Notes: generated from the sequence alone by a model not told the origin. DNA of 64,000 bases from Alphaproteobacteria bacterium (GCA_018401675.1 JAGYKM010000003.1:1-64000), one strand, 5' to 3'; positions 9,814 through 20,857 are shown, numbered from the stretch's first letter. Program-made: numbers and translations.

Positions 9814-10161
9814 GTGTCCTCCCCTCATCTAAAGCCATATTGTCAGTGACTCCCTGGCGCTTTGAGAAAATTGGTGAGATGATCCGTGAAAGGAATAAAA
9901 CTGAGACAAAAGGTGTGCGCCTGGGCGTAAAATCCCGAGGGTGTTCTGGATTAGCTTATACGTTAACTTTTACAGAGGATATTAACCTCAAGATGAGAAG
10001 ATTGATTTGGGTGAATTTTCTTTGTTTGTAGATTCTTCAGCGGTTTTTTTTCTTATAGGCTCGAAATGATCTATGAGGAGACAGCATTTCAGAAGGGTTT
10101 TACTTTTAAAAACCCGAACGAAAAAGGTAAATGTGGGTGTGGGGAATCTTTTCATGTCTAG
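9814..10161 (+). pseudogene. iscA: Fe-S carrier IscA, frameshifted
   Basis: The parts of an A-type Fe-S carrier are present in different frames. The first gives RLGVKSRGCSGLAYTLTF with the first conserved Cys (to about 9985). The next gives EKIDLGEFSLFVDSS (9993 to about 10064). The last gives EMIYEETAFQKGFTFKNPN and the terminal CGCGESFHV (to 10161) with the other two Cys. At least two single-base deletions explain this: one where EDE should follow INL, and one before GAAATG at about 10064. The exact start is uncertain; GTG at 9814 or TTG at 9840 are options, and there may be another frameshift between them. The coding content is otherwise well conserved. Confidence 0.75.
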
Positions 10162-10270
10162 AGAACAGTCGCAAAGAACTCTATGTGGTGGCCTTATGAT
10201 GCCTGTTAAGGATGTATGCGATTGTGTAAAGGAGACTTCGTCACCAGCGCTCAGCCCAAGATGACTTTCT

Positions 10271-10807
10271 TTGTTCCCAAGCTGTGGCCTTCTTAAAAGA
10301 GTTACTAAGGATGTTAATTTTTTCGATCTTCTGGGATTTTCCGAGGGTTTTAATCTTGATTTACAAGAGCTCCAAGCCCAATACCTCAGAAGTCAACTTT
10401 ACGTTCATCCTGATCGTTGGGTAGCAAAATCATCTAGTGCACAATCTTGTGCAAACCATATATCAGCTTTGTTAAACGAGGCTTATAAGACCTTGAACTG
10501 CCCCTTTTTGAGAGCTTCTTATGTCCTTGCTTTAAAGTCACCATTAGACATTCAAGGGAAAGATCTAGTGCCCAAGAATCCCCCATCTGGCAGAGACTTA
10601 CTGGCTTTATTTGAGCTTAGAGAACGGTTAGAGAGCCAAGTGGCTACTTCATGGAGAGACCAAGAGGAAAAAAATCTTACTCGAAAGCGCGATCTTTTGG
10701 TCCCAGAGTTAAAATCGGCTTTTGATCGGGAGGATTTTGAGCAAGTAGCCGCTTTAGTTGAAGAAGAGCGATTTTTAGCCAGAACCCTTGATATACTTAG
10801 AAAATAG
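10271..10807 (+). CDS. hscB: Co-chaperone HscB (J-protein), N-terminus damaged
   Basis: HscB delivers IscU to HscA and stimulates its ATPase. The J-domain HPD motif is at residues 46-48 (LYVHPDRW), after FFDLLGF. The C-terminal three-helix IscU-binding domain follows (LLALFELRERLE). The start used here is TTG at 10271. Upstream sequence back to about 10180 contains Cys codons and a DDFLC motif in another frame, followed by SCGLLKR, which looks like the N-terminal zinc finger found in many HscB proteins. So the true gene probably begins earlier and carries a frameshift. hscA follows after 10 bases. Confidence 0.8.
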   Translation: MFPSCGLLKRVTKDVNFFDLLGFSEGFNLDLQELQAQYLRSQLYVHPDRWVAKSSSAQSCANHISALLNEAYKTLNCPFLRASYVLALKSPLDIQGKDLVPKNPPSGRDLLALFELRERLESQVATSWRDQEEKNLTRKRDLLVPELKSAFDREDFEQVAALVEEERFLARTLDILRK

Positions 10808-10817
10808 GATCAGATAT

Positions 10818-12312
<1,495 letters not shown>

Positions 12313-12526
12313 TCAGATGGCTCTTCAGCGAGGGATAAACCTAAGGATAAGATCTAAATCCGAACCAATCACGACTTGGGGAGATCCATTTGAATTCTTG
12401 AAAAAGAAAATTATACAGGTGGTGATCTAAAGCTACTTTTATAGACAGATTTGATGCCCTCTCGAGATCAGAGGTTACATAGAACGTGGTATTTTTACTA
12501 ATTAAACGCGGTCTCTACTATATTAT

Positions 12527-12556
12527 TTGACTCTTTAACATTTTCTCAGTTATAAT
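12527..12556 (+). promoter_or_regulatory. Promoter of the IHF-alpha gene
   Basis: TTGACT at 12527-12532 and TATAAT at 12551-12556 with an 18-base spacer, 28 bases before the start codon. This is the best consensus match in this part of the window. Confidence 0.6.
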
Positions 12557-12584
12557 AAATATGTGATTAAATAAGAATAGTGAC

Positions 12585-12944
12585 ATGGGGGCTAAAAAAA
12601 TGGTTCAAAAAAATATAACGACCGAAGATCAGGACACTCTCACTAGAGCTCGGTTAGCCGAGACGCTCCAAGATAAGTTCGGGTCAACGGTAAATTTCTC
12701 CAAGAAATCTTATTTGGAATTCGTGGACACTTTCTTTGATGAATTGTGTGCGACCCTTATTCGGGGGGAATCTGTCAAGATATCTTCTTTCGGATCTTTT
12801 CTGATTAAGGAGAAGAGTGCGCGCATGGGGCGAAATCCGAAAACTGGAAAAGAAGCTACTATTTCAGCTCGTCGTGTGATTTCTTTCAGGCCATCTCAGA
12901 CTTTAAAACTCCGGATTAATTTAGCCAATACCCGCAAGGGATAA
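12585..12944 (+). CDS. ihfA: Integration host factor alpha subunit (IHF/HU family)
   Basis: A DNA-bending protein of the HU/IHF family. The core from LTRARLAETLQDKFG to VISFRPSQTLKLRIN matches IHF-alpha, including the DNA-intercalating arm GRNPKTGKEATI. It is 119 aa with about 18 extra residues before the usual start. In-frame ATGs at 12585 and 12600 are both possible starts, so the N-terminal extension is uncertain. It has its own promoter and follows the broken hscA by about 270 bases. Confidence 0.87.
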   Translation: MGAKKMVQKNITTEDQDTLTRARLAETLQDKFGSTVNFSKKSYLEFVDTFFDELCATLIRGESVKISSFGSFLIKEKSARMGRNPKTGKEATISARRVISFRPSQTLKLRINLANTRKG

Positions 12945-12994
12945 CGCTTCCGATAGATTAAAATTCGAGTAGGGAGTAGGGGAAGGAGCTAGGG

Positions 12995-13144
12995 GTATAC
13001 TATACGACGACTTTCTCTACTCAAGAACATGCGCGGCTCTTGATAGAAGCCCTTGTTGAGAGAGGGCTTTTGTTGTGCGCGAATTGTTTTCCCATAGAGT
13101 CTCATATAGGAAACTCTTTTGAATTTGAGCGGTTTTTTTATTGA
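12995..13144 (+). pseudogene. CutA-like protein remnant
   Basis: A 49-residue open stretch reads VYYTTFSTQEHARLLIEALV, then ERGLLLCANCFPIES, then a stop at 13142. This matches the first half of the CutA1 family (divalent-cation tolerance protein), where an early TT.S..EAE..A..L...L is followed by LAACVN..P. There is no ATG in frame and no second half (the family is about 105 residues). It is best seen as a decayed cutA gene. It lies between ihfA and a gene on the other strand. Confidence 0.5.
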
Positions 13145-13243
13145 ACCACTCTTATGACACACCTTAAATTTTCCAGCTTACGGTAGACAATAAAAGTCCA
13201 GGTTTTGTAAAATCTTTTGCCCTATCTTGAGCAATGCTGACGT

Positions 13244-13612
13244 TTAACCCTGATTTTTTGCCTGTTCCCACAAAATCATGATTTCCGCAACAGATTGTCC
13301 TTCCAATGTAGAGATCCCTTGGGCTTTCATAACAGAGGAAAGTGCGTGAAGTCTGCGGCTAAATTTTTCCCCGGTTTTCTCCAAGATTTCCTGAGGGTTA
13401 AAGTCATAATAAAAACAGAGTTGGAGCGCCGTTAAGAGTAAATCACCCACTTCTTCTTTCAGTCGCTCTTGGGATTCACCCTCCTCTATGCAACTTTCAA
13501 TTTCCTGACATTCGCTCCTAGCTTGTTCTATTATGGTGCTATGATTAGGCCACACAAACCCCATATGTCGAGCACGGTCGTCAATTTTTCTCATTTTATC
13601 AAATAGTATCAT
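13244..13612 (-). CDS. MazG-like nucleotide pyrophosphohydrolase
   Basis: A 122-residue all-alpha protein of the MazG superfamily, which hydrolyses nucleoside triphosphates. It reads RARHMGFVWPN, then the metal-binding helix pair ECQEIES and EEVGDLLLT (the EExxE/ExxD pattern), and ends IMILWEQAKNQG like the C-terminal half of MazG. Full-length E. coli MazG has two such domains (263 aa); this has one, as several small bacterial homologs do. It may clean non-canonical nucleotides, but the substrate is not shown. Confidence 0.78.
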   Translation of the reverse strand: MILFDKMRKIDDRARHMGFVWPNHSTIIEQARSECQEIESCIEEGESQERLKEEVGDLLLTALQLCFYYDFNPQEILEKTGEKFSRRLHALSSVMKAQGISTLEGQSVAEIMILWEQAKNQG

Positions 13613-13873
13613 GATGATCTCTCTTTTTAAGGGCTGAATTTGAATCAGGGTTAGTGTGAGTTACCATTCAAAACTCGCCCTTGTAAAGCTCTACCTTATA
13701 TGGCTCATGCCCAACTTTATAATTTCAGTGGAGAATGGGGGGTAATACCAAGTAAGTTTGCGACGGAAATTATCGTAATATTGACCTGGTAGGTAGATAA
13801 ACGATATGTTACCAAGAAATGCATAGGTTTCCGTAAAGGCTCCTACCTCTTTGGAGAAAGAAAGGGTTAATCC

Positions 13874-14314
13874 ATGGGCTTACCTTTGGTGGATATATAT
13901 ACAGATGGATCGTGTTCTCCCAACCCAGGAAGGGGTGGATGGGCTGCTATTTTGTGTTTTAAAGAAACTGAAAAAGAGGTGTGGGGGAGTGAGGCGTCCA
14001 GCACCAATAATCGGATGGAGCTCATGGCTGCCATACAAGGATTGGCATCTTTGAGCCGTGGGTGCGCCGTCAACTTATATACGGATTCCACTTATGTCAA
14101 AAATGGGATTACTCAGTGGATTCACAATTGGGAAAAAAATAATTGGAAAACAGCAGCTCGAAAAGATGTAAAGAATGCCGATTTATGGCAAGATCTCAAG
14201 AAGTCTATGTCTAAGCATGAAGTTCGGTGGCATTGGGTTAAAGCCCACGCGGGACATGTCCTGAATGAAAGAGCTGATGCCCTAGCAAGAGCTGCCCAAG
14301 AACAACGGGCTTAG
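13874..14314 (+). CDS. rnhA: Ribonuclease HI
   Basis: Cuts the RNA strand of RNA:DNA hybrids during replication and repair. It is 146 residues with the complete active site: D11 ([12 protein letters not shown]), E49 (NNRMELMA), D71 (YTDSTYV), H125 (KAHAGH) and D135 (NERADALA). The family's Trp-rich handle is present ([13 protein letters not shown]). The ATG at 13874 follows a GGTTAA stretch. It is convergent with lipB; their stops are only 15 bases apart. Confidence 0.95.
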   Translation: MGLPLVDIYTDGSCSPNPGRGGWAAILCFKETEKEVWGSEASSTNNRMELMAAIQGLASLSRGCAVNLYTDSTYVKNGITQWIHNWEKNNWKTAARKDVKNADLWQDLKKSMSKHEVRWHWVKAHAGHVLNERADALARAAQEQRA

Positions 14315-14329
14315 TATTGAGGATGTCAT

Positions 14330-14968
14330 TTACCGAAAAAAGGGGCACTTTTCTTGAAGTGTCCGATGAAGGAGTTCCTTTGAAATGGTGATGCCTAAGG
14401 CATGAAGTGAGGTCATACCTGAGTCGTTTCCACAAGGTACTATGGGATTAAAATGGGTCAAATCAGGCGTAACATTTAAGGAAAAGCCATGAAAAGCTAC
14501 CCATTTACGTACCCGAATACCAAAGGATGCAATTTTCAGGCTCTTTGTTGAGTCAAGAGGGTCTATCACCCATATTCCCGGGGAAGAGGGGATAGTGAAC
14601 CCTTCTATACCTACTTCTTTAAGTAAGGTAATGACCCAAGTCTGTAAGGCATTCAGATAGGTATGGATAGAGGGAGGCTCATAAAGACGTTTAAGATCAA
14701 TGATGCAATACACGACTTGTTGGCCAGGCCCATGATAGGTAAGGCGGCCTCCCCGTCCTGCCGGATAAATAGGAAACGGAAGCTCATCAAAAGAATTTTT
14801 AATATCTTCTGTGGCCCTAGGATCAGTGCCTTGGGTATACAGGGGTGGATGCTCTAGGAACCACACCAAATTATGCCCACGTCCACTTATAATGGACTTT
14901 ACATGAGACTCCATTTTGGCAACAGCTTCACCATAGGGGACAGGATGGGTGGAATTTTCCCAAAGCAT
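14330..14968 (-). CDS. lipB: Octanoyltransferase LipB
   Basis: Transfers octanoyl groups from acyl carrier protein to the lipoyl domains of 2-oxoacid dehydrogenases, the first step of lipoate synthesis. It is 212 residues with the signature RGGRLTYHGPGQQVVY (from about 72), the catalytic lysine K145 (LKIASFGIRVRKWV) and the catalytic cysteine C179 (IVPCGNDSGMTSL). It is intact, and a DUF1178 gene lies 8 bases upstream on the same strand. Confidence 0.95.
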   Translation of the reverse strand: MLWENSTHPVPYGEAVAKMESHVKSIISGRGHNLVWFLEHPPLYTQGTDPRATEDIKNSFDELPFPIYPAGRGGRLTYHGPGQQVVYCIIDLKRLYEPPSIHTYLNALQTWVITLLKEVGIEGFTIPSSPGIWVIDPLDSTKSLKIASFGIRVRKWVAFHGFSLNVTPDLTHFNPIVPCGNDSGMTSLHALGITISKELLHRTLQEKCPFFR

Positions 14969-14976
14969 GGATAATC

Positions 14977-15555
14977 CTACGCATCTTCCTTGGGAAAAGG
15001 AGGGAGGGCGCTGACTTCAACACCTTCTTGGCGAAGATCTAAAATCTCCTCATAGGAAGCTTGTCCATATATGCTTCTCTTCTTTGTTTCTCCGTAGTGA
15101 ATACGGCGTGCCTCTTCTGGAAACTTAGAGCCTACATCGTCGCAGGATTTCCGGATATTCTCTCTTAAAGACAAAAGGGCTTTACGGACCATTACAGGAG
15201 AAGAGCTTACCTTTTCTTCTTGCTTTAAAGTGCCTTCAAAATGGTCAAAGGAGAGTGAGGGGAGGAAACTAGAGTCATTGTGTAGCTTGACGGCATCTGT
15301 TTTTTCAGAGCGATTGTAAAGAGAGTTTCCGAATGGAAAATCTTTTGTTTCGATAGGAGAACGATCGTTTTCACCTGATCGTGATTCAGAGGTTCGAGAA
15401 ATTCTCGGAGCCATAGGGGCTTTTACTATGCCAGTTGAGCCGCAATGGGGGCACTCTAACAAACGTTTTTTTTGTTGATTCTCAAAGGAGCTACCACTTT
15501 GAAACCATGCGTCAAATCGATGATTTAACTCACATTTTAAACTATAAACAATCAT
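14977..15555 (-). CDS. DUF1178 family zinc-ribbon protein
   Basis: The start MIVYSLKCELNHRFDAWF and the knuckle ECPHCGSTG match DUF1178, a small proteobacterial family with an N-terminal zinc ribbon. A C8 and a C-P-H-C pair near 35-38 are the likely metal ligands. A Ser-rich variable middle is followed by a conserved C-terminal half (VRKALLSLRENIRKSCDDVG and ARRIHYGE). At 192 aa it is longer than the usual 140-160, mainly through the middle. Function unknown. It lies between grxC and lipB on the minus strand and is probably in one transcript with them. Confidence 0.85.
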   Translation of the reverse strand: MIVYSLKCELNHRFDAWFQSGSSFENQQKKRLLECPHCGSTGIVKAPMAPRISRTSESRSGENDRSPIETKDFPFGNSLYNRSEKTDAVKLHNDSSFLPSLSFDHFEGTLKQEEKVSSSPVMVRKALLSLRENIRKSCDDVGSKFPEEARRIHYGETKKRSIYGQASYEEILDLRQEGVEVSALPPFPKEDA

Positions 15556-15588
15556 GGTCTTCGTGCCCTTTATCGTAGCTTTGTCAAT

Positions 15589-15888
15589 TTAACCTTGGTT
15601 GTGGCTAATATGATTTTTCTGCAGTCTTGGCAAAAGCGTCTTTGCCAAACTTAGTCGCTCAAGATCATCATACCCTCCAATGTGATCTTCTCCAAAGAAA
15701 ATCTGAGGGACCGTCTTCCTTCCTGCTGAATACTTCATTACTTTGAAGCGATCTTCTTCAGAGGTGCTAATATTAATCTTGGTAAAGGGAATGCCTTTGT
15801 GGGTCAAGAGCTGTTCTGCTTTTATGCAATAAGGACAATAGGGGGCCGTATACAGAATAACCGTTCCTTGATGGGGTTCTTGAAACAT
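15589..15888 (-). CDS. grxC: Glutaredoxin 3
   Basis: A small thiol-disulfide oxidoreductase. It has the dithiol active site CPYC (C18 and C21) after VILYTAPY, the cis-Pro region KTVPQIFFG and the GGYDDLERL glutathione-binding motif. It is 99 aa, slightly longer than typical at the C-terminus. It leads a minus-strand group grxC-DUF1178-lipB, a common order in Alphaproteobacteria. Confidence 0.93.
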   Translation of the reverse strand: MFQEPHQGTVILYTAPYCPYCIKAEQLLTHKGIPFTKINISTSEEDRFKVMKYSAGRKTVPQIFFGEDHIGGYDDLERLSLAKTLLPRLQKNHISHNQG

Positions 15889-16609
15889 AGACGAGGGACT
15901 CCTTGAAAAGGGACAAGTGGCTAACTCTAGCTCATTGGCAGACCAAAATAAATACCAACTTATAAAAAAAGACCTACGCCTTGAAATTTAAATCATCATC
16001 CCTATATACATATTATACTTACAGTATTGGATACAAATATTAGTCACAAAATGATGTTTAATCAATAATCGAATTTAATGAGATACGATATTATAAAGTT
16101 ATATATTGCTATCTGCCCCCTAGTCTCTTTTTGTATTTTCAAAAAAACTAGGGGTATTTATTTTTTAGAACAAACTTGGATTCTGTTGAAGTAAAGTAGC
16201 CTTTTTTTTCGTAATCCTCTTTCTCAGGCAATTTATCCAGTTTTATACCTTTTGAATGGGGTTCATTAGAACTAAGAGTATTTCTACCCTAACAGCTTTG
16301 TACCAAGAGAGCTTCTGGGTGACTTAGGAGGTTGATTTTCAAGAGGTAAAGCAGAAAAGTTTATCGGCTAACAATACAAGAAATCATATTTAATTATGCA
16401 AAAAAAACGTATTTATGATAATATTCGCGGTTTTTACTATTTTTAACTGGAATAAAGGTGCTTTTTCTATTGTCAATGAATTTATATTCGGATAGTTTAT
16501 ATCTATTAAATAATCTCCATTTGGTGGTAGGTGACGATATATTGATCTGCGCTTCCATATAGATTTCTAAAACGTAACATTCAATTCTAGCTAAAAAGAA
16601 AGAGTTCAA
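15889..16609. other. Long AT-rich intergenic region
   Basis: About 720 bases between divergent grxC and rpmJ. No protein family is recognised in any frame. A 71-codon minus-strand ORF (16394-16609) has no ribosome-binding site and no recognisable motif and is not called. The region probably holds both promoters and decayed sequence. Confidence 0.4.
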
Positions 16610-16735
16610 ATGAAGGTTGTAAATTCGCTAAAAACCATCAAATCTCGTCATAAGGCCTGTAAGATTATTCGCAGGAAGAGGAGAACCTATGTTATTAACA
16701 AAGAGAATCCCAGATTTAAAGCCCGCCAAGGTTAG
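16610..16735 (+). CDS. rpmJ: 50S ribosomal protein bL36 (L36)
   Basis: A 41-residue ribosomal protein: [20 protein letters not shown], then [21 protein letters not shown]. This is the zinc-ligand-poor, longer type of L36 usual in Alphaproteobacteria. It belongs to the large ribosomal subunit. It stands alone and is followed by a strong terminator. Confidence 0.93.
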   Translation: MKVVNSLKTIKSRHKACKIIRRKRRTYVINKENPRFKARQG

Positions 16736-16783
16736 TAGCCTATTTCGCTACAGCTTGAAGTTAAGAAGTTTTATATAATATGA

Positions 16784-16815
16784 AAGAACTGAGAGCTCTC
16801 AGTTCTTATTTTTTT
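16784..16815 (+). terminator. Rho-independent terminator after rpmJ
   Basis: A perfect 24-base inverted repeat at 16784-16807 (half-site AAGAACTGAGAG) is followed by A and seven Ts at 16809-16815. Confidence 0.9.
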
Positions 16816-16859
16816 GCGTTTTATTTTAAGTGTTAATTAATACAAGGAGACCATATTTG

Positions 16860-18497
16860 ATGAATATCAAATTCAAAAATATTTCGGTAGTTTTGTTGAG
16901 TGTCTGGGTGTTGTTGAGTCATGTCTCAGGAGCCTATGCGATCTATCTTGATAGTGCGGATGATAGAAAGACAATATCAACAACTATTAGGAGTCGGATT
17001 CTCGCTCATGTGGATGCTCTTAAAGATTTTAAGGAGTCCATTGATGGAGATCCAGATATGCTCCCTTGCAAAGTATCTATTGATAATAATCTTGCGACCT
17101 TTCAATGCCTTGAACTCGAGGTCCAAAAGTTTTCCAGAGGGGAGTTGAGAAGTGACGCGCTCTTCGGGACCATGGCTGGGACCCGCCTAACAGCCTTGGC
17201 TAAGCGTTGGGACTCTAAACAAAAAGCTTTGGAGTCAGAGAATGCAAGCTGCCGGGGTCCTATCTTTCATGTTCCTTCTACATATACGGATCCTAGTTGT
17301 GACCCTGATTCGTTAGAAAGGATAATCGCAAAAATCGCTATAGATCTTCATGATGTTTTTTTGGATTCCCTTCGCGCTCTATTTCCCATTCTGAATTTGA
17401 AAGAGATGAGTTTTTGTGCGCAACAATCTATATTAGTCTCTCCCAGTATTTGGAATGATTTGCGACATGCTGCTGCCTCGAGTCCTGACACTTTTTATTT
17501 TCCAGACATAATTGTTCGTGGGGGTGCCGGGTTTGACGTTTTTCCGAAGATCAGTTCTCATGGCTTCGTCGGGTTACATCCCGACTTGATTTTGGATAAA
17601 TATGACGATCGAAAATTATTTTCCGATCACGTGATCACCCAAATTCATAGTGAAGAAACAAGTTGGGCAGGATTCCATAAATTTCAGCGACCGGTAATCT
17701 ATTCAAAATACGTAGCTCAACAAAAAGGGGTGGGAGGCGTTAGGGGAATACCCGATCTGCCTCCTTTCCAAACATTTCTAGATTTTATGGGCATACCAAG
17801 GGAGAAAATTCATCAACCGGTTGTGCAGGATCATAGAGAATCTATGGCTACCGATATCCAAAGTCCAGATCCCATGGGTGCTCATGATTCTCCCCTGAAA
17901 GAGCCAATTATAAAACTGAACACTGATGAAGGGGCTCTTTTCTTAGGGCCGCCTTTGAGTGAGAAAAAAACGGCGAAAATAGAATTACCTGAAATCCTAA
18001 CCGGTCCCGATATCTCGCCTGATCAGAGTGTTATTGGAAACAAAACAATAGGTGGCCAAAGTCAAGAAGCTACAGCAAGTGCAGAATATCTTGAGCTCCC
18101 AAATCCCCAAGGGGCTTTTGCTCAACCGGAATCTCAGGATGCTGAGAGAGGTAGAGATCCTCGAGAAGATGATAGAAGTTCAGTGGCAAACAGACGCTAT
18201 TTTACTCCACGGCAACAGGGTTTACTGGCTGATATTTTTGGTCATTCAGGTCGCTTTGTTCCTGTAGCCTATGATGCCTTTGTTCAATTGTGGGAATCGG
18301 AGGCCATTGGTGGGAAAGTTCTTTCTAGAAACAGTGGAGGATCTCATAGATCGCTGGTCCTCCATAATCAGGTGATTGGCAAAACGTTTCAACCCCATGG
18401 AAAGGGGAGGCCCACATTTGGAAAAAGGATGATTAAGACCCTTCGTGCGGCTTTGGAATCTATTGGAGTGACTCCCAAGCTCATTTGCCTAGGATGA
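16860..18497 (+). CDS. Exported protein with a C-terminal HicA-like domain
   Basis: A 545-residue protein of no recognised full-length family. The ATG at 16860 follows AAGGAGA and gives a clean signal peptide with a VSGAYA cleavage site at residue 27. An earlier TTG at 16830 would spoil it. The central part (30-440) is unassigned, with several Cys and a Pro/Glu-rich linker (about 320-450). Residues 471-533 follow the HicA mRNA-interferase pattern: YDAFVQLWE, then RNSGGSHRSL (H496 at the catalytic-His position), then FQPHGKG (H513) and the final helix LRAALESIGV. HicA toxins are normally 60-90-residue cytoplasmic proteins with a HicB antitoxin; no HicB is seen here. It could be a secreted effector, or the domain may have another use. 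Confidence 0.75.
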   Translation: MNIKFKNISVVLLSVWVLLSHVSGAYAIYLDSADDRKTISTTIRSRILAHVDALKDFKESIDGDPDMLPCKVSIDNNLATFQCLELEVQKFSRGELRSDALFGTMAGTRLTALAKRWDSKQKALESENASCRGPIFHVPSTYTDPSCDPDSLERIIAKIAIDLHDVFLDSLRALFPILNLKEMSFCAQQSILVSPSIWNDLRHAAASSPDTFYFPDIIVRGGAGFDVFPKISSHGFVGLHPDLILDKYDDRKLFSDHVITQIHSEETSWAGFHKFQRPVIYSKYVAQQKGVGGVRGIPDLPPFQTFLDFMGIPREKIHQPVVQDHRESMATDIQSPDPMGAHDSPLKEPIIKLNTDEGALFLGPPLSEKKTAKIELPEILTGPDISPDQSVIGNKTIGGQSQEATASAEYLELPNPQGAFAQPESQDAERGRDPREDDRSSVANRRYFTPRQQGLLADIFGHSGRFVPVAYDAFVQLWESEAIGGKVLSRNSGGSHRSLVLHNQVIGKTFQPHGKGRPTFGKRMIKTLRAALESIGVTPKLICLG

Positions 18498-18651
18498 AAG
18501 TTTGCGAATGGACGGGATTGTTTAGTTTTTATCGAATCTTGTTGTATTCTCCATGACGCTTTAGGTAGCTATTACTCTTTTTGGATTGCCAGAGAAGGAC
18601 GTAAGTTGTATATGACAAAAGAAAGTATAACGAAATTCAAAACGCCTAAAC

Positions 18652-18657
18652 TATAAT
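18652..18657 (+). promoter_or_regulatory. Putative -10 element for tRNA-Arg
   Basis: TATAAT ends 9 bases before the mature tRNA 5' end. No clear -35 was found at the right spacing. Confidence 0.35.
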
Positions 18658-18666
18658 ACTCATATT

Positions 18667-18743
<77 letters not shown>

Positions 18744-18799
18744 ACGAAGTAAACCTTCCCACAACAGTGATTATCAGTTTACAAGAAACTAGTAGTTTC

Positions 18800-20851
18800 T
18801 TAGAGAGGCACGTAATGGTCTCTAAAGGTTTTTGTGAGGTAGGTTAGGGCTCCTTGACTATCCTGGTTTTTAAGAAAGTGTTGCATTTTAGGTGCCAGTT
18901 TATTTATTTTCTGGAGAGGCATAAAAGGTGCCTCTATTTTATATAGTCCTTGATAGGGGGTCGTCACAATAGCTTTTTTAGGCCCAGTTCGCGCCACAGT
19001 TTCCTCTTCAATTACACTCAGAGGCTGCTTTAGGGGAATAGTCTTATGAGTGGTTATGATCGTCATATCTTGAATAAGTTGATCGAGAGGAATAGGAGCA
19101 GAAGATCTGATTAAAAATAAGTTTCCCGGACCTTGGGAGGGGCGCCCTCCTAAGTCAATGGCACGGAGTAAGCTGAGACTTGACCGATTGACCGTAGTAT
19201 ACGTCTGGTCCGTGTGGCGGGCCACAATGGCGTGGCTGTGGGGTATATTAGTTTTCAAGAAAGTTCCAGAGAGAGATTCTATCTCATCAAGAACAGGATC
19301 ACTTCTAACAACAAGAAATCTGGAGTTTTCAGATTTTAACTGGTGAGCCACGTCCTGGTTTTGAAAGTATTGTTCGCAAAACGCGTGAGCCAGAGTTTCT
19401 GAAAGAGAATCACTAAAGACGCTTTCTTGAGACAAGAGAGTAACCGTTTTTACGCCAATGGAGCTTGCGCTAGCGCATAAATTTTGCGTTCCATTAATCA
19501 CGTACTCCAAGACCTTTTGGGGCTCGCGATCCAGTATAGGAATAAATTCTGAAAGACCTAAGTGCAGGACATGGTCAGGATTTATAGTGGTTAGAGTGCT
19601 CGTCAGTGTGTTGGGATCCAATAGACAGTCTAAAGAATAGGTTAAGGATAATTTGGGAAATTGTTTCAAAAGGGTGTCGTGCAGCTTTCTCAAGGCATAG
19701 GGGCTCGACCCCATAAGATGGACATGGGCAGGGTGAAACGAAGCTATTTGTTCAGCAATGCGATTTCCTGAAAGTGTTCCAGCTCCTGTAATGAGGAGTC
19801 TTTTGGCTTTGAAAGTGCGCCCATAGTCCCAAGTTGGTTGATCGTTCTGGGGAATGAGAACAAAATCTGACAAGTTTATGAGGCGTAAAATCTTACCTTC
19901 TTCCCCTTCGGCCTGATTCCTAGTCCAAACTTTTAAGTTAAATTGATTGGCTATATTGCATACAAATCTTAACGTATCAGGAGTGCATATTCTTTGTGAG
20001 ATAAGAAGCCTTGATAACCCAATGTTTTTCTTATAAAAAGTGGAAAGGAGGGTTTCTAAAGTATCTAAAGACCCTAAACAAGGAACAGATGACTTCGTAA
20101 TTGCATTACTTGAATCTTTTAAGTAGCCGATCACTGAAGGCGCATAAAGCATTGTCATGGCAAACTCTTCTGGAAGACCAAGGTATAAAATGTGCTCCTC
20201 GGAGTCAAAGGAAACGTGGGAAAGGGAAGGGGATGACGGGATGTGGGTTTTTTTCTCATAAAAACTCAGAAGAAGAGACCGATGGCGATAAATACTCTTT
20301 CCAAGAAATGGCAAACTGAGTAAGAAAAAAAAGATGCACCACAACAAAAGATAGAACCCCCAAGGCAGCAAGGGGATGAGGAAAGACAGTAGAGAAGAAA
20401 AGCTAACAAAAGATACTATGGTCAAAACCGATAAGGTCAAAATCTCACCCAAGACGCCCGGCCCTAAAGTGAGGAAAAAAGTGCTCAGACGTTTGGTTAG
20501 AAGAAGTACGGCACAAGACAATAGGGTAAACGAGGCCATCTGGAGGGCAATATAAGAAAAAGGAAAAAATATAATAGAATTTTGGAAAAACACATAGGTC
20601 GTTAGCGGAAAACTCATAAGACTGCCGAGACTAAATAGAATCAAAGAGTGGGTTGAAGCAAGATTAAAATAAGCTCTAAGAATAAGAATTTGCCTGTTGA
20701 TCCAACCTCTTACAGGCCTAAAAAACTTTCCTATAAAATTACGTGTTGCGGGGTATATTTTGCCCATGGACTGTGCGGCGGAGCGGAAAAGGATTCCGCC
20801 CTTGACGGACATAGACTCCACTGCTGTTTTGAAAAGATATCTAAAGTTCAT
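18800..20851 (-). CDS. Degenerate CapD/WbpM-like membrane protein
   Basis: This 683-residue protein has the layout of membrane-bound NDP-sugar 4,6-dehydratases (CapD/WbpM/PglF): four N-terminal membrane helices (about 65-190), a middle domain, then a Rossmann domain with [13 protein letters not shown] near 352. The catalytic parts have changed. The usual HAAAYKHVP is replaced by HLGLSEFIP, and the STDKAV/SxxK region by [18 protein letters not shown], with no YxxxK or MxxxK dyad. NINGT-like VINGTQNL is kept. It therefore looks related in fold but unlikely to be an active dehydratase. It ends an operon tsaD-gpsA-EVE-this gene; the EVE gene ends 6 bases before its start. Confidence 0.75.
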   Translation of the reverse strand: MNFRYLFKTAVESMSVKGGILFRSAAQSMGKIYPATRNFIGKFFRPVRGWINRQILILRAYFNLASTHSLILFSLGSLMSFPLTTYVFFQNSIIFFPFSYIALQMASFTLLSCAVLLLTKRLSTFFLTLGPGVLGEILTLSVLTIVSFVSFSSLLSFLIPLLPWGFYLLLWCIFFFLLSLPFLGKSIYRHRSLLLSFYEKKTHIPSSPSLSHVSFDSEEHILYLGLPEEFAMTMLYAPSVIGYLKDSSNAITKSSVPCLGSLDTLETLLSTFYKKNIGLSRLLISQRICTPDTLRFVCNIANQFNLKVWTRNQAEGEEGKILRLINLSDFVLIPQNDQPTWDYGRTFKAKRLLITGAGTLSGNRIAEQIASFHPAHVHLMGSSPYALRKLHDTLLKQFPKLSLTYSLDCLLDPNTLTSTLTTINPDHVLHLGLSEFIPILDREPQKVLEYVINGTQNLCASASSIGVKTVTLLSQESVFSDSLSETLAHAFCEQYFQNQDVAHQLKSENSRFLVVRSDPVLDEIESLSGTFLKTNIPHSHAIVARHTDQTYTTVNRSSLSLLRAIDLGGRPSQGPGNLFLIRSSAPIPLDQLIQDMTIITTHKTIPLKQPLSVIEEETVARTGPKKAIVTTPYQGLYKIEAPFMPLQKINKLAPKMQHFLKNQDSQGALTYLTKTFRDHYVPL

Positions 20852-20857
20852 GAAGGG

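Noticed and set aside
16394-16609. 71-codon minus-strand ORF before rpmJ
   Set aside because: No ribosome-binding site and no known family; likely random in AT-rich DNA.
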